Source: Hemibagrus wyckioides (lineage: Eukaryota; Chordata; Actinopteri; Siluriformes; Bagridae). Taken from it: DNA of 64,000 bases. Below, in pieces: positions 1-21,734 of this stretch; the first letter of the stretch is position 1; each line of letters begins with the position of its first letter. Under the pieces are notes generated by a model that saw nothing but the letters and a program-made list of their open reading frames with translations, was not told the DNA's origin and did not search any database. A program made the translations under genes and the position numbers. The stretch spans positions 25,982,759 to 26,046,758 of the forward strand of contig NC_080714.1 of the NCBI RefSeq assembly GCF_019097595.1, given 5' to 3'.

Positions 1-1740
1 ATATTCAATCCAGTTCAGTAGCCTGTTATTACATCACTGTGTTTCCATTCATAGCTAAGTGGGAATTGGAGAACTGTATTTTGTACCGAAGACGTAAGGA
101 ACTCCGATCCTTGTGTAGATGGGGAGGCATGTGACCCTTTTTTTCTTTTTTTTTTTCTTTTCTTTTTTTTTTTAATTGCATTGAAATGCATCTTGTATAA
201 AGAAAGAAAGGGGGGGTCCCATAAATAGTAAGAAGTGACGCAGAAGCTCGCTGTGTGTGGTTTATTTTTGTATTTTTTCTTTTTTTTAAAAAACAAAAAA
301 CAGAAAACAATGTTCCCCTTTGTCATCGTGTACGTGTGCGTTTGCTCAGTTTTAAAGAAAAAAAAACACGTTTTCTCGCTCATTCCTCGTAGTCTCCGTG
401 TCTCGTCGGGATCCCGTGGCCCGTCGTCTCGTGTGCCGCAGAATTTTCTACATCCCTCCCACCTTTTAAAAGGAATATTTCAGACGACGATTCGGAAACA
501 AACAGATCCGAAGTGAACTTTTTCTACTCGCTTTGGAGAAAGACTACCCACTTAAAACAAGCTTTAGCATACTGAGTATAAGTTGTTTTGTTTTTCTTTA
601 TGCATTTTTGTTTTCTCCTCCCGCCTTGTATATTGTTGATCATTTAAAGAAGTGTGTTTTGCTGAAAGGCTGTTTGTTTTTCTCCTTTGGTTCATTTTTT
701 TTTCCCCCTTCCTTTTCCTGTTAACCTTTTCACTAGTCCATAGTTTATGTAAACTTTTTTTTTTTTTCTTTCTGTGGATATCCCCCCCCCCCTTCATGCT
801 TGTTTGTGAGCTGGTTCGAGGTTAAAAAGCAAAACTGGTATTCTTCTCATTGTGGGGGGTGGGAAATGTTGCAAGCATTTTCATTTATCTTGGGGCAGTT
901 TTTTTTTTCTTTTTTCCCCCCTCTTTACGCAGATGGTTTCGGGGTGCAGGGTACAGATGGATTAACAGTGTCGGATTGAGATGGCTGATGCGGGATGAAG
1001 TTTATTCATTGAGTTCGGTTGGATGACGCTCAATTCCGATCCTGGACCAGCATGCTTGCTCTGAAACGTTATTTGCATTACAACCCCCCACCCCACCCCA
1101 CCCCACCCCACCCCACCCAGTTTCTAGAATGGTGTTTGACTGAAAAGTGGACCGGTTTGTTGTCTGAATGGGGAAATTTGAGAAACATTGGTTTGCTTTT
1201 CTGACAATTTTGTGAGAGTGATGGATTATTGGCACAGCCAGCGTTTGAACTCAGTTGTAAATTAGTTCTTTCACGTAGCAAGAAGTAAAACAAAACTCCG
1301 CCTTTTTATATAATTATCTGTAACAAAAATGTTTTTACATGTTGTCATCTATTGATTGCTTTTGTGTCTTGACATATAAAAGTAATGGAAATCTGTCTCT
1401 GTGTTCATTTGTGTCATGTTGCTTGGCTTTTTCTTTTGGCTTTGAGGGTGTTTGTTTTTTTTTTTGTTTTTTTTTTTTATTTTTTTTATTTTTTTTGCTC
1501 TTGGAGGATTCTTGGGTCGTGTCTTTGGGGATATGTATAATTAATATAAAGACCAGCAAGAATATTAAATGTCTTTCTAATTAGAAATAGCAAAAAAATA
1601 AATAAAAATGCCATAGGATTTTAAACGCTGTTTATGCACACGTGGCTACTTTCCAACGATAAATAAACCATTTTAGAGTATATTGAACACTGGTTTATGG
1701 AGTTGGCTCGTGGTCTATAAATATACACAAATATAAAACG
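1..1740 (+). other. Probable 3' UTR / 3' flank of an unseen upstream gene
   Basis: No convincing coding exon is visible. The stretch is rich in T homopolymers, has a (CCCCA)n run at about 1081-1119, and ends with overlapping AATAAA polyadenylation signals at 1597-1606 and another near 1663. This is what a long 3' UTR of a + strand gene starting left of the window would look like. The identity of that gene cannot be told from here. The reading frames present are made of homopolymer-coded residues and are not believable proteins. Confidence 0.45.
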
Positions 1741-2006
1741 CCAATTTAGGCGGCTGGACCTTCCGACTCGCCGTAGCGCCTTGTTTTCGTATCCATGGAA
1801 ACGAGGCGGACTCGTTAGCCTGAAAGAAGCTGCTTGTTTTGGCCCGAGTAGTTATTTAAGCACGTCTGTTTAGTGGGTTTTCATCTCTTATATATCAACA
1901 CTATTTATCATTTTCGACATCCGCGTAAATGTAAAATGAGATCTCATGACGAAAGGAGCAAGTTAGCTAGGCTAGCCTGTAGGGATTAGCCGCTTCGGCT
2001 CGTGCC
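1741..2006 (+). promoter_or_regulatory. cdk20: cdk20 promoter and 5' UTR with RFX-type X-box
   Basis: This is the GC-richer stretch just before the cdk20 start codon. It contains GTATCCATGGAAAC at 1789-1802, which fits the X-box pattern GTHNYY-AT-RRNAAC bound by RFX factors at ciliary genes. It lies 205 bp before the ATG. Known biology: CDK20/CCRK and its worm relative DYF-18 act in cilia, so RFX control is reasonable. The transcription start cannot be placed exactly. The site is seen; its function is inferred. Confidence 0.55.
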
Positions 2007-8982
<6,976 letters not shown>

Positions 8983-9595
8983 GGCCTGCTTCACTGATCA
9001 TACCTTTTGTTTTTTTGCAGGTAGCTGAAGCTGACTTTGTAGTTGCATTCTTAAAACATTCATGAATATATTATATATGACATCTGGAAATATATTTTAA
9101 AAATATTTATTTCCTGCCTGTAATGAATTAAATTAATTACAGATTGCACCTTCATGCTCTCATGCCAGATACTGTGATTTGTTATGTTAGCTTTAGTTGT
9201 TGTACGGCTGTTTAGATCCTAATAGACATGTTATTCTTTAGCACACATTTGAATAGTGTCACAGAACTACTGATTTGAATTTTGTGCTTAACTTCCTGTA
9301 TATAACTTCCTGACAGCTCTGCCTCTCTGTTTTGTTGTCTTTTTTTGCCATGTTTGTGGCTTAGATATATATTTTCAGCTGTGAATTCACCTCGTAATAG
9401 TAACATCACTGCAGGAGTTACTGAACCAAAGCCAGTGTTTCATAATCCTCAGCAGTGGTGGCTCATGGGAATCAAGCGACGCCTTAGATAACAGCAAACA
9501 GCCACCACATGACTGAAACCGCACCCTGTTTACTATATATTGCACTGTCATTTCTAAAAACCTCGTGGAGAAGCTCCAGTGCTCTGATGAATAAA
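8983..9595 (+). other. cdk20: cdk20 3' UTR (inferred)
   Basis: Non-coding sequence after the cdk20 stop. The first good AATAAA polyadenylation signal downstream is at 9590-9595, within TGATGAATAAAAAATAC. Nothing else is recognisable in it. The stretch from 9596 to 10091 is AT-rich intergenic DNA with no gene seen. Confidence 0.4.
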
Positions 9596-10091
9596 AAATA
9601 CTGAACACAATACTTTATCCTTAAGTCATCTGGCTGTATTATTGCAAACATAAATTAATTGTATGTGCCCTCAAACAGCCACAACACATATTTTAAAGAT
9701 GCAGATTATAATTTCAAGCATTATTTTAGACCTCTATATAAGCAATATTAGTTTAATTTTAATCCCACTAATTAGTCTCACTAATTTCTTCATTTTAAGC
9801 TCCTGATACAGATGCAGCATTCAGCTCAGCTCTCTGAAATGTAATTTATCAGAACATAAATAGTTTAGGTTGTGATTGAAGATGTCTTTTACTTGCAGCT
9901 CGCCTCACAGGCGATAGAGGGCGCTCTATATAACGTCTACTTTATCACACTACCTGATTATTTTCTTAGATAATTCTCACAAAACAAAAGCACACCGAAA
10001 TATTGTTACAAGAATTGGTTTATTAACAAAAAACAAAAACAAACAAATAAAAGAATGAAACATGTATGAGCTGCTGGGTAAGGGTCTTGAA

Positions 10092-10942
10092 CACTATATT
10101 GCCAAAAGTTTTGGGACACCCCTCCAAATCATTGAATTCAGGGGTTGGGCTCGGCCCCTTAGTTCCAGTGAAAGGAACTCTTAATGCTTCAGCTTCATAC
10201 CAAGACATTTTGGACAATTTCATGCTCCCAACTTTGTGGGAACAGTTTGGGGATGACCCCTTCCTGTTCCAACATGACTGCACACCAGTGATCAAAGCAA
10301 GGTCCATAAAGACATGGATGAGTGAGTTTGGTGTGGAGGAACTTGACTGTCCTGCACAGAGTCCTGACCTCAAAACTTTTGGGATGAATTAGAGCGGAGA
10401 CTGCGAGCCAGGCCTTCTCGTCCAACATCAGTGCCTGACCGCACAAATGCGCTTCTAGAGAAATGATAAAAGAAATATTCCCATAAACACACTCCTAAAC
10501 CTTGTGGAAAGCCTTCCCAGAAGAGATGAAGCTGTTATAGCTGCAAAGGGCGGAACAACTCCATATTACATTCATGTGCATGTAAAAGCAGACGTCCCAA
10601 GTTTTGGTCTGGCTCACAGTCTCCACTCTAATTCATCCCAAAGGTGTTCTATCAGGTTGAGGTCAGGACTCTGTGAAGTTCCTCCACACCAAACTCACTC
10701 ATCCATGTCTTTATGGACCTTGCTTTGTGTACTGGTGTACAGTCATGTTGGAACAGGAAGGGGTCATCCCCAAACTGTTCCCACAAAGTTGGGAGCATGA
10801 AATTGTCCAAAATGTCTTGGTATGAAGCTGAAGCATTAAGAGTTCCTTTCACTGGAACTAAGGGGCTGAGCCCAACCCCTGAAAAACAACACCTGAACTC
10901 AATGATTTGGAGGAGTGTCCCAAAACTTTTGGCAATATAGTG
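10092..10942. mobile_element. Rearranged Tc1-type MITE with large internal inverted repeat
   Basis: Ends are CACTATATTGCCAAAAGTTT and its complement, followed by TA. The left half reads forward as a Tc1/mariner transposase C-terminal region (FQHDCTPV, then [14 protein letters not shown] and ESLPRR). From about 10610 the right half is the same region in reverse, so about 270 bp at 10092-10370 is complementary to about 270 bp at 10665-10942. The NPIEHL part of the transposase is deleted in the forward half. The element is non-functional. Confidence 0.85.
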
Positions 10943-11150
10943 TATTAGCTGAAAAAAAGCACACTAGTATAGTACTGCACAGCCAATTTTATTTCCATTT
11001 TGTACCTTATTTTATTTGATCTCTTTTATCTTATCATATCTATCTTCTATTTTATTTTATTTTAAGCCCCCCCACACACCTTTTGACCTTTGACACCTTT
11101 ATGTTTATAATATAGTCGTAAAAAAGCACTTTACTGCATGCTGTAGTGTG

Positions 11151-11868
11151 TGTGATCATGTATGTGAATGTATGATCATGTATGTGAATGTATGATCATG
11201 TATGTGAATGTATGATCATGTATGTGAATGTGTGATCATGTATGTGAATGTATGATCATGTATGTGAATGTGTGATCATGTATGTGAATGTGTGATCATG
11301 TATGTGAATGTGTGATCATGTATGTGATTGTGTGATCATGTATGTGATTGTGTGATCATGTATGTGAATGTGTGATCATGTATGTGATTGTGTGATCATG
11401 TATGTGATTGTGTGATCATGTATGTGAATGTGTGATCATGTATGTGATTGTGTGATCATGTATGTGAATGTGTGATCATGTATGTGATTGTGTGATCATG
11501 TATGTGATTGTGTGATCATGTATGTGAATGTATGATCATGTATGTGATTGTGTGATCATGTATGTGATTGTGTGATCATGTATGTGAATGTATGATCATG
11601 TATGTGATTGTGTGATCATGTATGTGATTGTGTGATCATGTATGTGAATGTATGATCATGTATGTGATTGTGTGATCATGTATGTGAATGTATGATCATG
11701 TATGTGAATGTGTGATCATGTATGTGAATGTGTGATCATGTATGTGAATGTATGATCATGTATGTGAATGTGTGATCATGTATGTGAATGTGTGATCATG
11801 TATGTGAATGTATGATCATGTATGTGATTGTGTGATCATGTATGTGAATGTGTGATCATGTATGTGAG
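11151..11868. repeat. 20-bp minisatellite, about 36 units
   Basis: Tandem units of the form TGTGATCATGTATGTGAATG with an exact 20-bp period, so every 60-base line holds three units. There are two variable positions: GAATG/GATTG and TGTG/TATG. Each unit contains the palindrome TGATCA. No coding role is seen. It lies between cdk20 and gata1. Confidence 0.95.
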
Positions 11869-11879
11869 GAATAAAATTT

Positions 11880-12117
11880 GAATTTGAATTGGTGTGTTCC
11901 TGTTCACACTGTTACAGTCAGTGGAGAAAAGATAAGAAGAGAGTTCTAGTCCATGAGCACACTTCTTCTGGTGTAAATTAAATCAACATCATTATGCTAT
12001 TATTTAGTCAGCTACTAATGAATTGATTTCTTATATAATGTGTACCCTTTGGTATTTATTTTAATTTACTAAGTGTACATGTGTGTCCACTAATGTACAG
12101 GCAGTATATTCTCTCTG

Positions 12118-12150
<33 letters not shown>

Positions 12151-13370
12151 ATATCAGCAACTTTCAGATCTGGCCCTTTGGGCTTTTTGATCAAGTTGTA
12201 TTTATTTATTTTTATTGCAAAATTTATATTTATTTATATTTTTTTATTTCTTATGACAACTAACTCACTAATATGGCAATATAAAAGCACACCTGTACTT
12301 CAGTATTAATTATTATTATTTATAAATGTACATTATTAATTTCTACAACACCCTTATTTATTTATTTATTTATTTTAAGATTTCTGATTTATATAATTTA
12401 GGGCTATTGCTGCATTAGATTATAAAGATTATTATTGTCAGTAACCTGTGTGTAACAGTAAATAAAAACCAAAGCAATATTCTTTTCACTGGCTTAGTTA
12501 TTAGGAAATATCAACTTTTTTTCATGTTCAGCTTCAAGGTTTATTCCTATTTAAGGAATAAAACACGACACATGATTTTACCTGCATATGTGAAAGCATG
12601 TCTATGTGAGTGACATTATTCACCCACTCACCTGCCTATCTGACGCATATCTGGCAGATAAATTCGACGTTCACTAGACGGCACATCGGAGCCAAAAAAA
12701 TCAGGTTTCCAAGAACTATAAAATGTGTAGCGATTTCTGTCACATCCATGTTAAACACACTACCCAAGTTCTGTTTTCTCTCAAAAGCTTCCTGCGTCGT
12801 TGTGACTGTTATCATGATCTGCGTCTCAAATAAAAAAAACCCTCACCTTACGTGAATAAATATTTACTAATCCAGAGAATATGGAAGCCTGATACTCAAC
12901 ACAGAGTCCAACATTAACTGTTAAAAGAAAACTTTGAGACCCAACACAGGTTTGCTTAGTGGAGGCAGATGGGCGGAGCTAATTAGTTAAATCTTAATTA
13001 CTCAATTTGTGTCAGGAATCCAGGATAGTGAAGAGACTAAAACAGCAAATCCTTATTATAAATGTGGCTTATTTCAAAATAGTAACACACTAAATCCATC
13101 CTTGTAGTTAGAGCAACATTTCTAGGACAATTCCAAAAAAATGCTATTAATAAATAACTGAATAAAGCAGCAAAGGACACTATGAGTGTCTCTTTTTCTA
13201 TTACGAGTGACTCAGACATGTGCCACAGAATTCACGTAGCCAATCAAGGCCAAGAAAAGTATAAGAGACAGCGGCACACCTACTTTTATTATCAGTGAAA
13301 TGATAAAATCCTTGCTGACGATAATTAAACCTAGGAGTCGATGAAACAAGCAAACACATGCATGATGATA
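11880..13370. other. Intergenic DNA, no gene seen
   Basis: AT-rich sequence with a short (CA)n run at about 12125-12149 and TTTA-type runs near 12360. I see no splice-bordered coding exon, RNA gene or complete element. Confidence 0.5.
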
Positions 13371-13911
13371 CACTATATTGGCAACAGTTTTGGGACACCC
13401 CTCCATCATCATCAGTGCCTGACCTCACAAATGCGCTTCTAGAGGAATGGTCAAAAATTCCTACAAACACACTCCTAAACCTTGTGGAAAGCCTTCCCAG
13501 AAGAGATGAAGCTGTTATAGCTGCAAAGGGCGGGACAACTCCATATTACATTCATGTGCATGTAAAAGCAGACGTCCCAGTTTTTACCTGGCTCACAGTC
13601 TCCGCTCTAATTCATCCCAAAGGTGTTCTATGGGGTTGAGGTCAGGACTCTGTGCAGGCCAGTCAAGTTCCTCCACACCAAACTCACTCATCCATGTCTT
13701 TATGGACCTTGCTTTGTGCTCTTGTCTGCAGTCATGTTGGAACAGGAAGGGGTCATCCCCAAAAGACAAAGTTGGGAGCATGAAATTGTCCAAAATGTCT
13801 TGGTATGAAGCTGAAGCATCAAGAGTTCCTTTCACTGGAACTAAGGGTCCGAGCCCAACCCCTGAACTCAGTGATTTGGAGGGGTGTCCCAAAACTTTTG
13901 GCAATATAGTG
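13371..13911. mobile_element. Rearranged Tc1-type MITE, shorter relative of 10092-10942
   Basis: Ends are CACTATATTGGCAACAGTTT and the complement ending in TATAGTG, with TA on both sides (13369-13370, 13912-13913). The left part jumps from the terminal repeat directly to the forward transposase C-terminal segment (PDLTNALLEEW, then ESLPRR). At about 13585-13610 it switches to the reverse strand, with the same junction as in 10092-10942 (GCAGACGTCCCA next to TGGCTCACAGTCTCC). No functional transposase remains. Confidence 0.85.
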
Positions 13912-13927
13912 TACATGAGGCATGAAG

Positions 13928-14037
<110 letters not shown>

Positions 14038-14060
14038 ATCTGAAATGACAACAAACTGTT

Positions 14061-14064
<4 letters not shown>

Positions 14065-14104
<40 letters not shown>
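14065..14104. repeat. (GT)n(GA)n microsatellite
   Basis: A GT dinucleotide run changing to GA, ending in AGAGATCTGAGATCTGAGG. Confidence 0.9.
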
Positions 14105-16299
14105 TCTGAGATCTGAGGCCTGATGGTACAATAGTATAGTTTTTTCCAGACTGTTTTGTTGTTTCTCAGCACAGCAGCACTACAGAATATAAGTCGTATC
14201 TATCTGTAATGTCAGTATTTACACTTTTACTGAAAACGTGAACTGCACTCTAAAGTTCCAGGCTGTTATTAGCAGTGTGTAAAAGCTGCAGATTTCTACA
14301 AAGATAAGTCCAGCAAACGGCCGTTCTCCACCAGGGGCTGTTCTCTCTGGATGGTCCACAATGACAAGAGCAGTATCATCCAGGTCTCATCTGTTCAACA
14401 ACACTGGGGAAGGGGAGGAAAAAAAAAAGTCCCCTCCCAAACGCTGCATTGTTCAAAAGCCTTGGAGGAAACGGCCCCCTGTTATCTGTGCAATGCAAAA
14501 TGCCACCAGTTTGGTTGCCCCAGTTACTATGAATAGGGCTGCGTGATTTTTATCATTTCAATCTCACCTGGGAGTACATCAGGCCGCTGCATATTGCTGT
14601 ATCTCGCTACTTTTAGCTTAGAGTAGGTAGTCCATTTAAAAACCAGGTATTTAAATGAGGTGCCATGCGTTGGAACTCGTGAAAAAGCTAGACAACTGAA
14701 GCTTGAAGTGCTGTGCATGATTACGTTTATGATTAATAACACTCCTGCCTATGGTTCACATTTGCCCCATGCTATCCGCCTGTCCTTTCTCTCACTTCCC
14801 TGAAAACTGAATGAACAAAAGGAACTGGAACAGATTGCTTTGATTAACAAATCACCTCCATGCCACTGCTGAATGCGAGAGCTGTGTCGGTGCGGCCTGG
14901 CTATCTTTCCACATGATTGCTGTCTTTCTCGCGATTTGCATCTCAAACTCTCATCTTCTCATCTGCTGCACTTGCGGTACATAGAAAGCTGTGTTTTGCA
15001 TCTTTTATCGGCTTTATTAGTGACCCTAACCTCTATCTCTCTCTCTCTCTTTTTTTTTTGTTTGTTCATTGTCTCCATGGTATTTGGATATTTGGAAGTT
15101 GGTTCGAGTGACTTTTTTTTATTTCCTTCTTGACTCATCACAGTGTCACTCGTCTGAACCGCAAACACTTTCAGAAAGAATTCGATCGCTTTGTATTATC
15201 GCTTAAAGATGCTCTTCCACTTATTTTCTCTTTTATTATTTTCTACTTAACCCTTTCTTGCACAAATAATTCCGAAACATAATAAGTTGTAAATTAATTG
15301 CATGCAACTGTATTTGAAGTTTCAAGGGAGTACAAGCGGGGTAAAAATATTGCTAAAAAAACATTAATGCATTTGTAAAATAATAAGACTGAAATATTAA
15401 AATATTTTAGAAATATTTTTAATATTTAAAATATTACACAACAAATGATTTATTTCTGCAATAATCATTTTCATTAAATTAAAAATAATTAATGTAATTA
15501 AATTAGTAATTAAATATTTAAATATGCAATGTATTTCTGAAGTTATAACATTTAAAAACATACATATTTATTTATTTATTTATTTATTTTTAATTGTTTT
15601 TTTTTTTCCTGAGTTCCTGTTGAACTTTTTTGTGCAGAAAGTTCAGACACAAATGCCTGAGACACACTGCATATCTTACTGTCAGCCATGCTGGACTACA
15701 AAAAAATCAACACTTAGTAGAGCATCAGATATCAGGACACTGGTGTATAAACCAAACCTTTATTTAGTTTGAGGCTGATTTACACCGATGTTATATAACT
15801 CTAAAGGAACGGTCTACGATTGTGGACGTCATGAACAAATGGTTGAATGCATCAAATGGAGCACAGTCCCACCGTGTAATAACAAACACAGCTCGGCTTT
15901 AATCACGTCATATCTCGGGTGTGATAAGGGCCTACCCAAAACTTAACTCCTTACAAGACATGACCTGACGTGTTTCGTTTTAAAAGACATACGCGTATGG
16001 TGTAATATATAAGAGTTTTTTCTCCCACAATGCATCTTTCTATTGCTATCACCGGCCCTTATGCACCTATAGTCTGCCATGTTTGCTCTGTTAAGTTAGT
16101 GTTTACTCGGTTAAAGATCGTCTGCGGATGGTCTCGGACGTGAGACGCCCATCGCCTGTGTTACACTTGCGTTTATAAGAATACAGGAATTGTAAAAAGT
16201 TGTGACACCAGTGTGAATATAGCTCTGCCACTTCCCTCTGAAGCACTAAGTGGTGTGGGAGGAGTGTCTTCAGAAGAGCATTTTCTAAAAATCACCTCC
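14105..16299. other. Intergenic DNA upstream of gata1, no gene seen
   Basis: Contains AT-rich tracts (15280-15600) and a GC-richer part at 15780-16170. No coding exon with consensus splice sites was recognised. Distal gata1 regulatory elements could lie here but cannot be identified from single-sequence inspection. Confidence 0.4.
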
Positions 16300-16501
16300 T
16301 ACACCATGCCCCCTCCCTACTTTCCCTTCTGACCCCCACTACTAACACCGCCACCACCACCACCACCACTGACACACCACCCTCACTTTCTCTTATCGGA
16401 CCAGCAGCACTTCAGAGCAACGCCTGCTCTTAACTGTAGCTCTTTCACCTCTCTTGCTCACCTGGAGGCACGAAGATCACCCACACAGAACTTACAGCCA
16501 G
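16300..16501 (+). promoter_or_regulatory. gata1: gata1 promoter and non-coding exon 1
   Basis: A CACC-rich stretch (CCACCACCACC at about 16350-16368 and CACCC at 16378-16382) is followed by CTTATC at 16392-16397, the reverse of a WGATAR site. Downstream, a pyrimidine/CAG-rich exon-like sequence ends in CAG with a consensus donor GTAAGG at 16502. Known vertebrate gata1 promoters use CACCC boxes and a GATA site for autoregulation and begin with a non-coding exon. The exact start site is not determined; exon 1 probably starts within about 16410-16440. Confidence 0.6.
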
Positions 16502-17600
16502 GTAAGGAGCACCAGCAGCACGGATGCTAGACTGGATGGGGGGACAAATTATTTTGTTTTTGCTTATTATCCTGTTTTTACCTCATTTTGGCTTTGCTGG
16601 CATAACATGTTGCACTGTTAAATGATCTGTGCTTGGAAAAAAATGATTTTTTGACCTCAGTTTATCATTTGTATGATTGTATCGGTTGCTGCAGTTTATC
16701 AAGGAATCTACTGACTACTAATGATTATTTACTGATATTGATATTTTGTGAATAAACACAGCAGCTATTGAGTAATTGTAATATTAAGACATGATTAAAT
16801 GACTCATCTAATGACTGAAAGTTAAAAGTGATATGTGAAAATGCTGAGTGTTCCATGACAATACAATTAAATATTTTTATCTTGATTATTAAGCTCGATA
16901 TGAGTTTGCGCCATACGTTTAGGGCCAGAAGTAAGGAATACATTTTGATGAGGCATTGTGTTATATAAATAACGACAGGGTGGTATAGCGTGTTACTGTG
17001 TTACTCTGAAAATTGGTTGATTTGCCAAAAAAATACCCCAAAAACTCAGCCTGTTTTATTCCTCTTACACCGCAACAATCTGACAATAATTGCAATGTTT
17101 AATCATTGTAAATTTTACAATGTTTTAAATTTTACAAAATTTTAAAAATCGTACTTTTTATCCGTTTTAAGTTACATTTAACGTTGGCAGAAGGTTAAGA
17201 GAAATAAGTTCGTTCTGTTACAGCAGCTATAAACAGTCCCTCCCATGCCAGGCCCTCGTTTTTTTCTTTTTCTCTTGAAGTTAATCAGACAAGAAAATGC
17301 AACTTGGCATCTTACCAAGAAAACCACAAAGCCCTCTGTCCCGATGAGACGATTTTCCTGTGCTGAGCTGGAAAACTTAACGTAGTTATCGCGGCTTCAA
17401 CTCTGACTCTCTGACACTGGAGGCTCCTTCAAAAAAATTCAAATAATAAAAATAAGAAAATTTATAATACAAACATAATAATAAATAATATAAATTAATA
17501 ATAAAATAATAAATAATATATAATTAATAAGTAAACTTTTTAAAATTTGCCGTATACTGTTAAATATAGCTAATAAATTAGAATGACTAGTAATATATGC

Positions 17601-17607
17601 TAATATT

Positions 17608-17669
<62 letters not shown>

Positions 17670-17676
17670 AATATTA
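17601..17676. repeat. 76-bp perfect palindrome around (AT)28 in gata1 intron 1
   Basis: The left arm TAATATTGGT at 17601-17610 and right arm ACCAATATTA at 17667-17676 flank 56 bp of alternating AT, making the whole block self-complementary. It lies about 195 bp before the start-codon exon of gata1. Confidence 0.9.
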
Positions 17677-17869
17677 TTTGCAGCTGCATTTATTCTTAGA
17701 AGAAAAAGAAATTAACCTTTTAACCTTTAATCAGAATAAACAATTCACCATCGCTGTGGTATCATGAGAAATATGATATTTGATACCAAACATTTTGATT
17801 TGATAATATCTCTATCTACCTTTTGATTTATTTATTTATTTTTACAGTAAAGCTGCAGGAATTTTGGTC

Positions 17870-21529
<3,660 letters not shown>

Positions 21530-21729
21530 CAGAATGGACGCTGATGATGTACACGCTTTAAAAAAACAACAACCAAAAAACCATGTATCATGTTTCGTAT
21601 TCATAAAAGCGTGGATAAATATGAGACGATAATGAGTGTTCTGCATTATTAATATTTGTACTTGATGTAAAGTCTTTACTTTCCTATACATTCAGTTTCC
21701 TGGCTAACCCTTGTGGTGGTGTGAATAAA
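21530..21729 (+). terminator. gata1: gata1 3' UTR and polyadenylation signal
   Basis: Short 3' UTR after the TGA stop. An AATAAA signal lies at 21724-21729, followed by TTGTAC and T-rich sequence. No other signal is nearer to the stop. Confidence 0.55.
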
Positions 21730-21734
21730 TTGTA

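Noticed and set aside
15..800. Lys- or Phe-rich frames at the left edge
   Set aside because: Built from A/T homopolymers; the sequence looks like a 3' UTR.
10023..10940. Several frames of about 100 codons on both strands
   Set aside because: Pieces of decayed Tc1-type transposase in a rearranged MITE, not host genes.
17864..17869. Upstream TTG start adding Met-Val to Gata1
   Set aside because: Non-AUG start with no support; the ATG at 17870 gives the normal fish Gata1 N-terminus.
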